Source: JBBRMW01 sp965246845 (GTDB taxonomy: Bacteria > Chloroflexota > Anaerolineae > Aggregatilineales > UBA2796). Taken from it: 64,000 nucleotides of DNA. The stretch's first letter is position 1; each line of letters begins with the position of its first letter. The translations under genes were made by a program, and so were the position numbers. The stretch covers positions 1 through 64,000 of the forward strand of contig CBDFFR010000012.1 in the NCBI GenBank assembly GCA_965246845.1, read 5' to 3'. The notes beneath the pieces are model-generated. The model had not been told where the DNA came from. It ran no database searches and saw only the letters and a program-made list of their open reading frames with translations. Positions 35,326-44,230 of the stretch are shown here, in pieces.

Positions 35326-35378
35326 GATCGGAAGTAATATATTTTCTAAAATATAGTATCTACGGCTTGGGAGCATGA

Positions 35379-36446
35379 TTACATATCATTATGGCGCAAT
35401 TCCAGTCCTATAAATGCCGCGTAGCGCTCCGCTGCTTCCACGAAAGCGCGTTCCTGCGCAAAATCGAGCGGCGCGTAGGGCGCGAGTGCCACTGTCACGC
35501 GGTCCTTTTGCAGGGTGCGCCGCCACCTCCCGATCACGCGCCCCTGATAAACCATCGTCGCGGGCAAGATACCATTCGTCGGGGTCAATGTCTTGAGGTG
35601 CGCCATATCGACGGACGCGCTGCGGTCCTTATAGCTGAGTAGATATTCATCGAAGCCCGGCAGCAGGTACGCCGCATCGGGCGCGCTATCGGACGCGGGC
35701 GTGTCCTCATGTCTCCAATAGCGCTTCCCGTCGATCTCTTCTTCGATTAACTCAGAGGCGAGCGCGGCAACTGCGCGCTTCAAATCAGCAACGGGCAATC
35801 CCGTCCACCACCCGAAATCGGCCAGCGTTGCCGGGCTACGGCTGCGGAAGTAGCGCCGCGCGAGTTCAACGAGAGCGTCCGTTTTGTCGAGCAGCGTTGA
35901 ACCTGCATCGGGCAAAAGCTGGTAGGTTGGATCGTTGCGAGTCGTCGCGCCCTGACAGATTAGACGTTCGAGCGAGGCGCGTTGCAGCAGATAGGGCGCA
36001 CGTTGTCCGGCGGTCGAGATGCCCTGCTGGTTGAGCGCGGTCATCAGCGCTGTGCGATTGAGCGGTGGACCACTGCCGAGCATATTCAGAATAATATCAT
36101 TGCTGCGCGCGAAGGTCGGCTCATCCAAATCGAGTTCGCGGTAGCGGCGTGCGCAGGCGGCGATGATGCGCGGCGCGACTAGCGCGACCATCCAGTGAAT
36201 ATCGGAGGCCGCGACAAAATGCAGCGTGCCACGCATCACCCAGGTGCGGTAAATCGTCCCACTGTTCAGCGCGGCGTCGATGTCGGCGTCGCGTGCGCCG
36301 GGGATGCGCAGCCCGATGGACCACTTCGCGCCGAGATAATCCTGTGCCTGTAGCGCGGCAAGCCAGCGCACCACTTCGGCGGGGTTGGATAAGCGTGACT
36401 GTGCGATTTGCTGGCTGACGAGGCGTTGAAGTGCGACTGATTGCAT
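35379..36446 (-). CDS. Winged-helix protein of the AlkZ/HTH_42 family
   Basis: The 355-residue protein matches the HTH_42 (AlkZ-like) family. LAALQAQDYLGAKWSIG carries the Q-x-Q motif used by AlkZ-type DNA glycosylases, followed by YRTWVMRGTLHFVAASDIHWM; the C-terminal part has LLPGFDEYLLSYKDRS and ATMVYQGRVIGRWRR. AlkZ unhooks DNA interstrand crosslinks; many homologues, called YcaQ or winged-helix DNA-binding proteins, are not characterised. The role here is therefore likely in DNA damage repair, not proven. It stands alone on the minus strand before a VOC gene. Confidence 0.86.
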   Translation of the reverse strand: MQSVALQRLVSQQIAQSRLSNPAEVVRWLAALQAQDYLGAKWSIGLRIPGARDADIDAALNSGTIYRTWVMRGTLHFVAASDIHWMVALVAPRIIAACARRYRELDLDEPTFARSNDIILNMLGSGPPLNRTALMTALNQQGISTAGQRAPYLLQRASLERLICQGATTRNDPTYQLLPDAGSTLLDKTDALVELARRYFRSRSPATLADFGWWTGLPVADLKRAVAALASELIEEEIDGKRYWRHEDTPASDSAPDAAYLLPGFDEYLLSYKDRSASVDMAHLKTLTPTNGILPATMVYQGRVIGRWRRTLQKDRVTVALAPYAPLDFAQERAFVEAAERYAAFIGLELRHNDM

Positions 36447-36471
36447 AAAATCTTAGCCAAATAGCGCGATG

Positions 36472-37137
36472 CTAACGCGCGCCGGGCGGCCATGTGAACC
36501 GCACGCGCCGCCCCTGCCCATCGACGAATGTGACAACCGTGCGCAGTGCCACCGCCGCGACTTTCTGATCGGGGAACCACAGGCGGCCTTCCTTGACGAT
36601 GATGAACAGGCCGTCCGCATCTCCGGCGGCGGTGAATGTTTCGCTGAATTTGCCGAGGTAGGATGTCACGCCGAACGACGATGTAAATACCCCGACGAGG
36701 CTCAACACATCATCGGTCACGATCCCGATCTCGCTGATGTTGAGCAGGCTCGCCGCGCCGAACGGCTTTTCCGAGTCGTTCTTCAGGGTATGCCGCGCGA
36801 TCAATTCTACGATATTGCCTGCCGGATCATAAAAATAGACCGCGTGTGAGTTCCAGTTGTCGGAGAAAAATTCGTCCGCGCCGTCCGGGTCCTGCACGAG
36901 CGGCACGCGCGCGGCGATCCACGCTTTCGCTTCCATGAATTGGTTTTGCGGGATGTTGAACGCGAAATGATACGGAGCTGGCGTAGTTCCCGGTGACGGC
37001 GCGAATATCAACTCGGAGCGCCCAATTTTGATGTGTACACTGCCGTCGTGTTGTTCGACGCTCAAGCCAAGATCGGCGTAGAATCCGGCAAGCTGTGCCG
37101 GGTCCGCTGCGAGGAGGGTCAGGTCGCGTATGTTCAT
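36472..37137 (-). CDS. VOC-fold protein (glyoxalase/bleomycin-resistance/dioxygenase family)
   Basis: The 221-residue protein has two VOC modules. The first begins MNIRDLTLLAADPAQLAGFYADLGL and contains the metal-ligand-like YHFAFN and DPAGNIVELIAR; the second begins LNISEIGIVTDDVLSLVGVFTSSFG. Members bind a divalent metal and act on small molecules, including glyoxalases, extradiol dioxygenases and antibiotic-binding proteins. The reaction is not predictable. It lies 25 bases upstream of the HTH_42 gene, on the same strand, so the two may be co-transcribed. Confidence 0.86.
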   Translation of the reverse strand: MNIRDLTLLAADPAQLAGFYADLGLSVEQHDGSVHIKIGRSELIFAPSPGTTPAPYHFAFNIPQNQFMEAKAWIAARVPLVQDPDGADEFFSDNWNSHAVYFYDPAGNIVELIARHTLKNDSEKPFGAASLLNISEIGIVTDDVLSLVGVFTSSFGVTSYLGKFSETFTAAGDADGLFIIVKEGRLWFPDQKVAAVALRTVVTFVDGQGRRVRFTWPPGAR

Positions 37138-37220
37138 GCCGTACAGTCTACACTGATATGCTGTGCCGCGCTAACGATATGGAGCGACCGCGTTCAGTGC
37201 TGCTTTTTGTTGGCGAACAT

Positions 37221-37601
37221 CTAGCGACCGCCTCCCATTGGAAGCTGAACGCCCATTTGCTGCATCATGCTCCTCATATCTGCTTGCGAATGCTGCTTGA
37301 CGATTTTGCCATCAACGACTTGATTGAATGCAAGCACTTCATACTCAAAAGCCTTTCCGGTGGGCGGTATACCCATGAACGCGCCCGTCATCGTCCCGGA
37401 ATAGACGGAGCGTGTCTCGACCCAATCACCCTCGGCAAAAATCAGAGTGATTGTCACCTGTACATCGGATGAGGCCTCCCGGCTAAGAGAAATCATCGGC
37501 ATTACTTCATGCAAACCGGGATGTTCGCGCATAATATCCATGTCCTGGACGCTTTCCTCAAGTACGGCGCGGACGAGGGCTTTATTTTGTTCGGTGGTCA
37601 T
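37221..37601 (-). CDS. SnoaL-like/ester cyclase family protein
   Basis: The 126-residue protein has the NTF2-like fold of SnoaL ester cyclases: N-terminal helix (KALVRAVLEESV), then VQVTITLIFAEGDWVETRSVYSGTMTGAFMGIPPTGKAFEYEVLAFNQVVDGKIVKQHSQAD. The final Asp of that stretch matches the catalytic region of SnoaL. It is shorter than most members at its N-terminus. AAAGGAA lies before the ATG. It is divergent from the large regulator gene, 78 bases apart. The substrate is unknown. Confidence 0.83.
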   Translation of the reverse strand: MTTEQNKALVRAVLEESVQDMDIMREHPGLHEVMPMISLSREASSDVQVTITLIFAEGDWVETRSVYSGTMTGAFMGIPPTGKAFEYEVLAFNQVVDGKIVKQHSQADMRSMMQQMGVQLPMGGGR

Positions 37602-37679
37602 GGTGAGGTTCCTTTCAGGTTTACATTCGATATACTCATCTTACCGACTGAACGATTCAGGATCGATTCAAGGTGACGC

Positions 37680-40600
37680 ATGATTGAAACGCCGCACAAA
37701 CTGGAAATACTCACGTTGGGCGGCTTGCAACTTCACCTCGACGGCAGCCCGCTCACTGCTTTGACGCCGCGCAAAGTAGAAGCGCTGCTGGTCTATCTGG
37801 CTTGTGCGGATAGGCCGCAGCCGCGTGAGATGCTTGCCGAATTGCTTTGGGAAGATCGCGATCAAGCGCAATCGCTGACGAATTTACGCGCCACGCTGTC
37901 GCGGCTCAAACAGCATGTCGCGCCATTTTTGAGCATCACCCGCGACGCGCTGGGCATTGAACCCGCTTCGGCGGTCTGGCTGGACGTGCGCGAATGCCTG
38001 CAAGTAATCGCCGGGGCAGGCGCGAAGCAGAGACTCACCAGCAACGACGCGGCCCGGCTTGAGGCTGCGCTCGACCTGTATCATGGCGACTTTCTGGCCG
38101 ATTTTTACATCGCCGAAAGTCCCGGTTTTGAAACCTGGGTGGCTGAACAACGCGCTTATCTGCGCGACCGGGTGTTTGAGGGGTTTCATCGCCTTGTCAC
38201 GTTTTATCTGCGGAGCGGCGCGTTCCTGCAGGGGATCGCTCTGACGCAGCGCTTGCTCGCGCTGGACCCGCTCAGCGAACAGGCACATCGCCAATTGATG
38301 CTATTGCTGGCACAGAGCGGGCAGCGTTCGGCGGCGCTCAAGCAGTATATTCGGTGTCGTCAGCTTCTCGCCGCTGAACTGGATGTTGACCCTGAACCTA
38401 CCACCAATGCGCTGTACGAGCAGATTCAATCCGGTCAAATCGGGTTGCGTGCGCAGCCGCGTTTGCACCGCCTGCCTGTGATGTTGACACCCTTCATTGG
38501 CCGCATACCGGACATTGAAGCGCTACGTGAACGGCTAAATAGCCCGGATTGCCGTTTGTTAACCTTGCTCGGACCGGGCGGTATCGGCAAAACACGATTA
38601 GCGTACCAATGCGCGACAGTGATTGAGGAAGATTTTCTTGATGGCGTATGCGTCGTTCAACTCACCGGAGTTGCGTCTGCTCAGTTTATCCCCTTTGTGC
38701 TTGCCGAAGTCCTTGAGCTAAATCTGGCAGGCGACAAGGCCATCGATCCGCAGATTATTCGGCATTTGCGTGATAAAGAACTACTGATCGTTGCGGATAA
38801 CTGTGAACACCGGATCGATCAGCTATCCTTATTCAGCGAGATTTTGCGGCAAGCGCCCGGCGTGAAGCTGCTCACGACCTCACGCGAGCGACTCAACTTG
38901 GAAGGGGAGTGGGTTCACGCGGTTCACGGCATGGCGTTTTCCAGCCGTGCGTCGCTGGATGACGATGCCATTCAGCTTTTCGTACAAACGGCGCGGCGTG
39001 CCTCACCAGAGTACCGACAGGTCGATATTACCACCATCGGGGAGATATGCGGCCTACTTGATGGGCTACCGCTGGCGATTGAAATGGCGGCGGGCTGGGC
39101 TGGGCAGCTTTCGGCAGCAGAGATCGCCGCACAAATCCGCCGTGACGCGCATTTCCTCGCGACGAACCTGCGCGATATGCCAGAACGTCACCGCAGTATG
39201 CACAACTTGTTTGCTCATACCTGGACACTGCTCGCCCCTGCCGAACAAGCAGCGCTGAACAGGCTTGCTGTCTTTCGCGGCGATTTCGACAGGGAAGCGG
39301 CAGAACAAATCACCGGGGCAGGCGTCTCAATTCTCGCCCGGCTGGTCGAGAAGTCGCTCGTGCGCGGCAACCCCACCGGACGCTACAGCCTGCACGCGCT
39401 GATTCGCCAATTTGCATACGAACAGCTTTCGGAAAGCAGACTCGCGGCGCAAACTCATCTCGCCCATTTGCACTATTTTATAGCTTTTGCTGAAACCGCC
39501 GAATTGAATTTACGTGGTGCAGGGTACATCGTGTGGAACCGACGGCTTGAAAATGAACTTGAGAATATTCGTACTGCACTCGCATGGGCCTATGAGAACG
39601 GCGAAGCGGAAAGCGGGCTGCGTCTAGCCGCTGCGATTTGGATATTCTGGTTTCGACGTGGCTATATGCGTGAAGGTTTGGAGTGGCTGACGATTGGATT
39701 AGCGAAAACCGAAGGAGTCACGCCGGTGCGGACCAACGCGCTTTTGGGTCGGGTGGTCTTCTGCGCGAACGTCGGGGACAAAAACACAGGACTTTATCTA
39801 CAAGAGGCATTCGCCTATGCAACGCAGCTTGGTCTCAAGGAATTCATGGCGCAATGCCATCTGGATATGACCTTCTCCATCTACGATCTGGCAAGCGCAG
39901 CTATTCATTTCGAGACGGCACTCACCTTATTGCGTGACACCGACCGCACCGATTGGCTGGCGCTCAACCTGGAACAATACGCCGACCGCCTGCGCACACA
40001 AGGTCACCCGGCGCGCGCCGAAACGTTATATCTGGAAAGCCTGGCGGTAGCTGATGCCAATCAGAGTCAGCCACAGCGTATCAATCCCTTGAGCAATCTC
40101 GGACGGCTGGCGGTGCTGCGTGGCGACTATCAACAGGCGCGGAAATTCATGGAAGAGGCCGTCGATGCAGCCCGTATGTTGGGTAATCGCGTCGATATTG
40201 GCGAACGACTGGTGCATCTGGGAATGCTGGAATGCTACGAAAGACACTTCGACGAAGCAGAACGGCTGCTCGAAGAAACGCTCTCTATCTGGCGGGAGAT
40301 CGACCATGCTATGGGCATTTCGCACGTTCTGCACTGTCTAGCCGATTTGTCAATCCAGCGCGGTGCTTTCGATCAGGCGATACCCTTATTGAGCGAATGC
40401 CTGAAGCTGAGCAGCCAGCACATTGGCAACATTGCCAATCTTGAATTCAATATTGTGCGGCTGCTTCTCGTCGCGACGATAGCGGTTCACTTCGGCGCGA
40501 ACGAGGCGGCGACCGTACTTTTGGGCGCGACAGAAAGTTTCAAAGTGACAACAGGATTCGCGTTTGACCCTGTACCAAAAGTGGAATATGACCGCTTGAT

Positions 40601-40751
40601 AGCAGCTTTACGCCGCAAAGGCGATCAACTTGAATATCTTACGCTTTGGAATCAGGGCGCATTGATGACGGAATACACCGCGATAGATTTTGCCCAAACG
40701 ACAGTCACAAACCTGCGCATGTACATCGATGTGGCGCGCACAATAGATTAA
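37680..40751 (+). CDS. AfsR/SARP-type transcriptional regulator with NTPase and TPR domains
   Basis: This 1023-residue regulator has an N-terminal winged-helix DNA-binding domain (KLEILTLGGLQLHLDGSPL and TPRKVEALLVYLA) and a bacterial transcriptional activation (BTAD) helical domain to about residue 260. An AP-ATPase/NB-ARC-like module follows, with Walker A GPGGIGKTRLAYQ near residue 300, Walker B ELLIVADNCEH and LLTTSRERL. A C-terminal array of TPR-like helices occupies about residues 600-1000. Proteins of this type are STAND NTPases that sense a ligand or partner protein and activate target genes. The target is not identified. It is followed by a convergent methyltransferase after 12 bases. 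Confidence 0.92.
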   Translation: MIETPHKLEILTLGGLQLHLDGSPLTALTPRKVEALLVYLACADRPQPREMLAELLWEDRDQAQSLTNLRATLSRLKQHVAPFLSITRDALGIEPASAVWLDVRECLQVIAGAGAKQRLTSNDAARLEAALDLYHGDFLADFYIAESPGFETWVAEQRAYLRDRVFEGFHRLVTFYLRSGAFLQGIALTQRLLALDPLSEQAHRQLMLLLAQSGQRSAALKQYIRCRQLLAAELDVDPEPTTNALYEQIQSGQIGLRAQPRLHRLPVMLTPFIGRIPDIEALRERLNSPDCRLLTLLGPGGIGKTRLAYQCATVIEEDFLDGVCVVQLTGVASAQFIPFVLAEVLELNLAGDKAIDPQIIRHLRDKELLIVADNCEHRIDQLSLFSEILRQAPGVKLLTTSRERLNLEGEWVHAVHGMAFSSRASLDDDAIQLFVQTARRASPEYRQVDITTIGEICGLLDGLPLAIEMAAGWAGQLSAAEIAAQIRRDAHFLATNLRDMPERHRSMHNLFAHTWTLLAPAEQAALNRLAVFRGDFDREAAEQITGAGVSILARLVEKSLVRGNPTGRYSLHALIRQFAYEQLSESRLAAQTHLAHLHYFIAFAETAELNLRGAGYIVWNRRLENELENIRTALAWAYENGEAESGLRLAAAIWIFWFRRGYMREGLEWLTIGLAKTEGVTPVRTNALLGRVVFCANVGDKNTGLYLQEAFAYATQLGLKEFMAQCHLDMTFSIYDLASAAIHFETALTLLRDTDRTDWLALNLEQYADRLRTQGHPARAETLYLESLAVADANQSQPQRINPLSNLGRLAVLRGDYQQARKFMEEAVDAARMLGNRVDIGERLVHLGMLECYERHFDEAERLLEETLSIWREIDHAMGISHVLHCLADLSIQRGAFDQAIPLLSECLKLSSQHIGNIANLEFNIVRLLLVATIAVHFGANEAATVLLGATESFKVTTGFAFDPVPKVEYDRLIAALRRKGDQLEYLTLWNQGALMTEYTAIDFAQTTVTNLRMYIDVARTID

Positions 40752-40763
40752 CTTGCTGCATTG

Positions 40764-41264
40764 TTACGGTACTCGCGCGAGCAGCACAAACCGATCCCGC
40801 GCGACCGCATCCGCTGCCGGGAGTGCCGCGCGCTCGACCGGAATCACGCGAAGGCCATCCGGCAGCCACGCGCGGACTCGCTCATGCTCCTCAAGGGTGA
40901 AGGTCGTAACGAGTACGTAGCCACCGGAAGCTATCCAGCGTGATAGCGACCTGATCAGCGCTTCCCACGACGCCCGCGAACGGTGAACATCCGGGTGGCG
41001 AATGACGATCAGGTCGAACGCCGCGCGGAAGGGCAAAGCGCGTATATCGGCTTCGATCAGGATCGCGGCGGATTGCCGGGCATGTGCGCCGATGGCGTAG
41101 CGGTCACGATCCACGCCGATCAGCAGCGCGTACGGAAATGCGGCACGCAGAAACGGCGCACTCTCGAAGACTCCGCAACCGGGTTCGAGGACACTCCGCA
41201 CCGCGTCGGCGGGAAGCAGGCGTAGCAGCGCCGCGAAGCGCTCCAGCCCTAGCGCGCGTGCCAT
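40764..41264 (-). CDS. Small SAM-dependent methyltransferase
   Basis: The 166-residue protein has the class I methyltransferase motif I (VLEPGCGVFESA) and motif II-like ILIEADIRALPF, followed by FDLIVIRHPDVH and a C-terminal beta region (GGYVLVTTF). Its ATG lies 16 bases inside the end of the metallo-hydrolase gene upstream, so the two genes overlap. It is shorter than most class I enzymes and lacks the N-terminal cap region. The acceptor is not known. A longer frame upstream would run through the metallo-hydrolase end and is unlikely. Confidence 0.75.
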   Translation of the reverse strand: MARALGLERFAALLRLLPADAVRSVLEPGCGVFESAPFLRAAFPYALLIGVDRDRYAIGAHARQSAAILIEADIRALPFRAAFDLIVIRHPDVHRSRASWEALIRSLSRWIASGGYVLVTTFTLEEHERVRAWLPDGLRVIPVERAALPAADAVARDRFVLLARVP

Positions 41265-41897
41265 TCGCGGATGAACGGATTGAATGAGCGTTCGTCGCCG
41301 ATGGTGGTGATGGGACCGTGACCGGGCAGCACGCGCGTCGTATCCGGGAGCGAGAGGAACTGCGCGTCGATACTGCGCATCAGCAGCGGATAATCGCCCC
41401 CGAAGAGGTCCGTCCGGCCAATTGAGCCTGCAAACAGGCAATCCCCGCCGAAGATGATTTGCTCGGTATGCTGCACGAAGGCGACATGCCCCGGCGCGTG
41501 TCCCGGACAGAAACGCACCTCGAATTCGGTTTCGCCGATGTACAGCCGTTCGCCGTGATCGATCTTACGATCCAGCGGCGGCGCGGGCGGGACCTCTTCG
41601 CCATAATAAACCTTCATTTGCAGCGGGGAGCTGTTCCAGCAGTGGGACGCTTTCGCGGTGCATCAGAATCGGCGCGTCGGTCGCGGCCTTGAGTTCGCGC
41701 AGTGCCAGGATATGATCGTAGTGCGCGTGCGTCACCCAGATCGCGCCGACTGTCCAGCCGCGCTCCACCGCCGCCTCGAGGATTGCCGCCGCATCGTCAG
41801 CGGGATCGATGACTATACAGCGCGCATGAGCTTCCGGCGCGACGAGATAACAGTTCGTCTCTACCCGGCCTAGCGTCAACATCACAATATCGAGCAT
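41249..41897 (-). pseudogene. MBL-fold hydrolase (glyoxalase II-like), frameshifted
   Basis: Two adjacent frames make up one metallo-beta-lactamase-fold protein. The N-terminal half reads MLDIVMLTLGRVETNCYLV with VTHAHYDHI (HxHxDH) near residue 55. The C-terminal half continues with MKVYYGEEV, then FCPGHAPGHVAFVQ, FGGDCLFAGSIGRTDL and LPGHGPITTIGDER. They join if one base is removed from the GGGG run at 41625-41628, which gives LEQLPLQMKVYYGEEV. The full protein would be about 215 residues, usual for glyoxalase II-type MBL hydrolases, with all metal ligands. This is either a recent mutation or an assembly error. Confidence 0.82.
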
Positions 41898-41899
41898 GT

Positions 41900-43918
41900 A
41901 TGCTGCCTTTCAATTCAGACAAGAGTATACCGCCCTTGCGCGTCGGCGTGGATGTCGGCGGGACGTTCACCAAAGCCGTCGCGGTAGAATCTGCCCCGGT
42001 GAACGTTGTTGCACATTTCGTCACGCCGACGACGCACAACGCGCCGGAAGGCGTCGCGGCGGGTGTGATCCGCGCGCTGCAAGTGCTGCTCGCTGACCCG
42101 GCGGTTGCGGGGCGACCCATCGCGGTGGTGGTCCATAGCACGACGCAGGCCGTGAACGCGCTGCTCGAAGGTGACGTCGCACCGGTCGGCATTATCGGGA
42201 TGGGACCCGCGCGGGAGCGCCGCGCGCTCGCCCGGTTGCTCGCGCCGGGGATGATCCCGCTCGCGCCGGGTCGCGCGCTGGAGACTATCGCGCTGTGGGA
42301 AGACAGCCCGATTTCGCCGGAAGCTGCACGCAGCGCGGTCGAAACGTTGCGTGATGGTGGCGCGGGCGTGATCGTCGCGAGCGCGATGTACAGCGTCGAT
42401 GACCCGACGGATGAGGAGTGCGTCCTCCGGGCAGCAGAAACGATAGGGATGCCTGCTGTCGGGGGACATCAGGTGACGGGGCTGTATGGCCTGCAACTGC
42501 GCACCACTACGGCGGCGATCAACGCGAGCATTTTGCCGCGCATGACCCATACCGCCGAACAGGTACGCCGCGCGCTTGTGGAAGCGCATCTGGACGCGCC
42601 GCTGCTCGTGATGCGCGGTGACGGTGGCGTGACAGGCATCGATACGCTGCGCACGCGCCCGGTGCAAAGCCTGTTCAGTGGACCCGCCGCAAGCGTGGCC
42701 GGAGCGCTGAACTTCGGGCAAGTGCTGGATGGATTGTTCATCGAAGTGGGTGGGACGAGTACGAACCTGACGGTCATCAAAGGCGGGCGACCTGCGCTCC
42801 GCTATATTCAGATCATGAGCCACCCGCTCGCGATTCGCGCGCTCGATGTGCGCGTGCAGGGCGTCGCTGGTGGTTCGTTGTTCCGTATCAGGGGGTGGCG
42901 GATCGTGGATGTTGGACCGCGTTCGGCGCACATCGCGGGGTTGCCCTATCTCTGTTTTAGCGAGGCCGTACCGCCTTTCACGCTGCAAACTTTCGCGCCG
43001 CTGCCCAGCGATCCCGATGATTACGGCTGCGTCATCGATGCGCGCGGCGACCGTTATGCGCTGACAGTGACTTGTGCGGCGTGCGCAGCGGGGCGGCTCG
43101 ATGGGCTTGGGAATCGCGCGGCGGCATTGGCTGGATTCGCCGCGCTAGACGTCATGCCGGAACGCGCATTGGATGCTGCGGCCAAACCACTGATTGCGGC
43201 GGCGCGTGCATTGGCGCGCGAGTATGGCCTCGCGACGGGATATGAACTTATCGGTGGCGGGGGTGGCGCGGCGGCGCTGGTCCCGGCGGTGGCGGCGGGG
43301 TTAAACGCGCCGTATCACATCGCGCCACGCGCGGAGGTCATTTCGTCGATTGGCGCGGCTCTGGCCGTCATTCGTGAGGAGGTAGAGCGCAGCAACTCCA
43401 GCGCGGAAGCGGTAAACATCCGTGAGGAAGCCGCGCAGCGCGCAATCGCGAACGGCGCAGTGCCGGAGAGTATCGAGATTGAAGAGCAGAGCGACCCGGC
43501 ACGCGGAGTCGTGCGCGCCGTCGCGACGGGAACGCTTGCGCTCAGTGCGAACGCGCAGCGCGAACCGCTCACAGCAGATGCGTTGCGGACGCTACTCAGC
43601 CGCACCTATAACGTCCCGGAACTTCGGATCATGACCGGACCGCGCATCGGGCGTTTTCACGTCTTCACGCTGCGACCGCGCTTTGTGGTGCAGCGTCTGC
43701 TGGTGGTGGTGATCGATACACAGGGCGTAGTGCAACATACCGCACGTGGCACGACGCTCTATGAGGGGACCGTCGCGGAACTGCGCAAGCAAATTCCCCG
43801 TGATAAAGAAGTAAGGGTCATTACGGAAACCGATGTACAGCCTTCAACACCCGACCTGATGCACTTTGCAGACAAAATCCGAATAATCGTGATCGTAGAA
43901 CGCCTCGCATGGTTTTGA
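41900..43918 (+). CDS. Hydantoinase/oxoprolinase A-like protein
   Basis: The 672-residue protein follows the N-methylhydantoinase A (HyuA) pattern. It has RVGVDVGGTFTKAVAVE at the N-terminus, VVVHSTTQAVNALLEGD, VMRGDGGVTGIDTLRTRPVQSLFSGPAASVAGAL and the second ATP-type motif VGGTSTNLTVI. These enzymes hydrolyse cyclic imides with ATP; a HyuB partner is normally adjacent but is absent here. The exact start is uncertain: the ATG is 2 bases from the divergent MBL start, and no ribosome-binding site is visible between. The last 100 residues are more diverged than typical HyuA. Confidence 0.88.
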   Translation: MLPFNSDKSIPPLRVGVDVGGTFTKAVAVESAPVNVVAHFVTPTTHNAPEGVAAGVIRALQVLLADPAVAGRPIAVVVHSTTQAVNALLEGDVAPVGIIGMGPARERRALARLLAPGMIPLAPGRALETIALWEDSPISPEAARSAVETLRDGGAGVIVASAMYSVDDPTDEECVLRAAETIGMPAVGGHQVTGLYGLQLRTTTAAINASILPRMTHTAEQVRRALVEAHLDAPLLVMRGDGGVTGIDTLRTRPVQSLFSGPAASVAGALNFGQVLDGLFIEVGGTSTNLTVIKGGRPALRYIQIMSHPLAIRALDVRVQGVAGGSLFRIRGWRIVDVGPRSAHIAGLPYLCFSEAVPPFTLQTFAPLPSDPDDYGCVIDARGDRYALTVTCAACAAGRLDGLGNRAAALAGFAALDVMPERALDAAAKPLIAAARALAREYGLATGYELIGGGGGAAALVPAVAAGLNAPYHIAPRAEVISSIGAALAVIREEVERSNSSAEAVNIREEAAQRAIANGAVPESIEIEEQSDPARGVVRAVATGTLALSANAQREPLTADALRTLLSRTYNVPELRIMTGPRIGRFHVFTLRPRFVVQRLLVVVIDTQGVVQHTARGTTLYEGTVAELRKQIPRDKEVRVITETDVQPSTPDLMHFADKIRIIVIVERLAWF

Positions 43919-44131
43919 CGCGAAAATCTCCGAGAATTTTTGTTCTAAAATTGAGTTTTAATCTATGTGCAAGATTTCCTCAATGGTCTTTTGTGTCAAT
44001 CTCTACTTATTTCGCCTGCGCAGCCCTTGCGAACCCTGAACGGCGCGTTAAGATTCATCCAAGTCGCAGTGACATGCGATAAAAAATGATTATGGTCCAC
44101 CTGAATACTTAATCTACTTAGAGTTCTGTCA
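43919..44131 (+). other. AT-richer spacer after the hydantoinase-like gene; possible long 3' leader or small RNA
   Basis: No open reading frame of convincing type is present. The stretch is less GC-rich than its surroundings and is closed on its downstream side by a strong intrinsic terminator. It could be a 3' untranslated region of the upstream gene or a small RNA with its own promoter. No convincing promoter was recognised. Confidence 0.35.
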
Positions 44132-44160
44132 ACGCCCGCTTCCCCCAGCGGGCGTTTTTG
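44132..44160 (+). terminator. Intrinsic terminator
   Basis: A 9-bp stem (ACGCCCGCT/AGCGGGCGT) with a 6-base loop (TCCCCC) is followed at once by TTTTG, the classical rho-independent form on the plus strand. It lies about 214 bases after the hydantoinase stop and 70 bases before the sugar isomerase start. Confidence 0.88.
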
Positions 44161-44230
44161 TTTGAGGTTTGCAATAGCGTAATCGATTTGAATGGTATAG
44201 TATCGGGAAACAACATCGACGGAGTTCACC

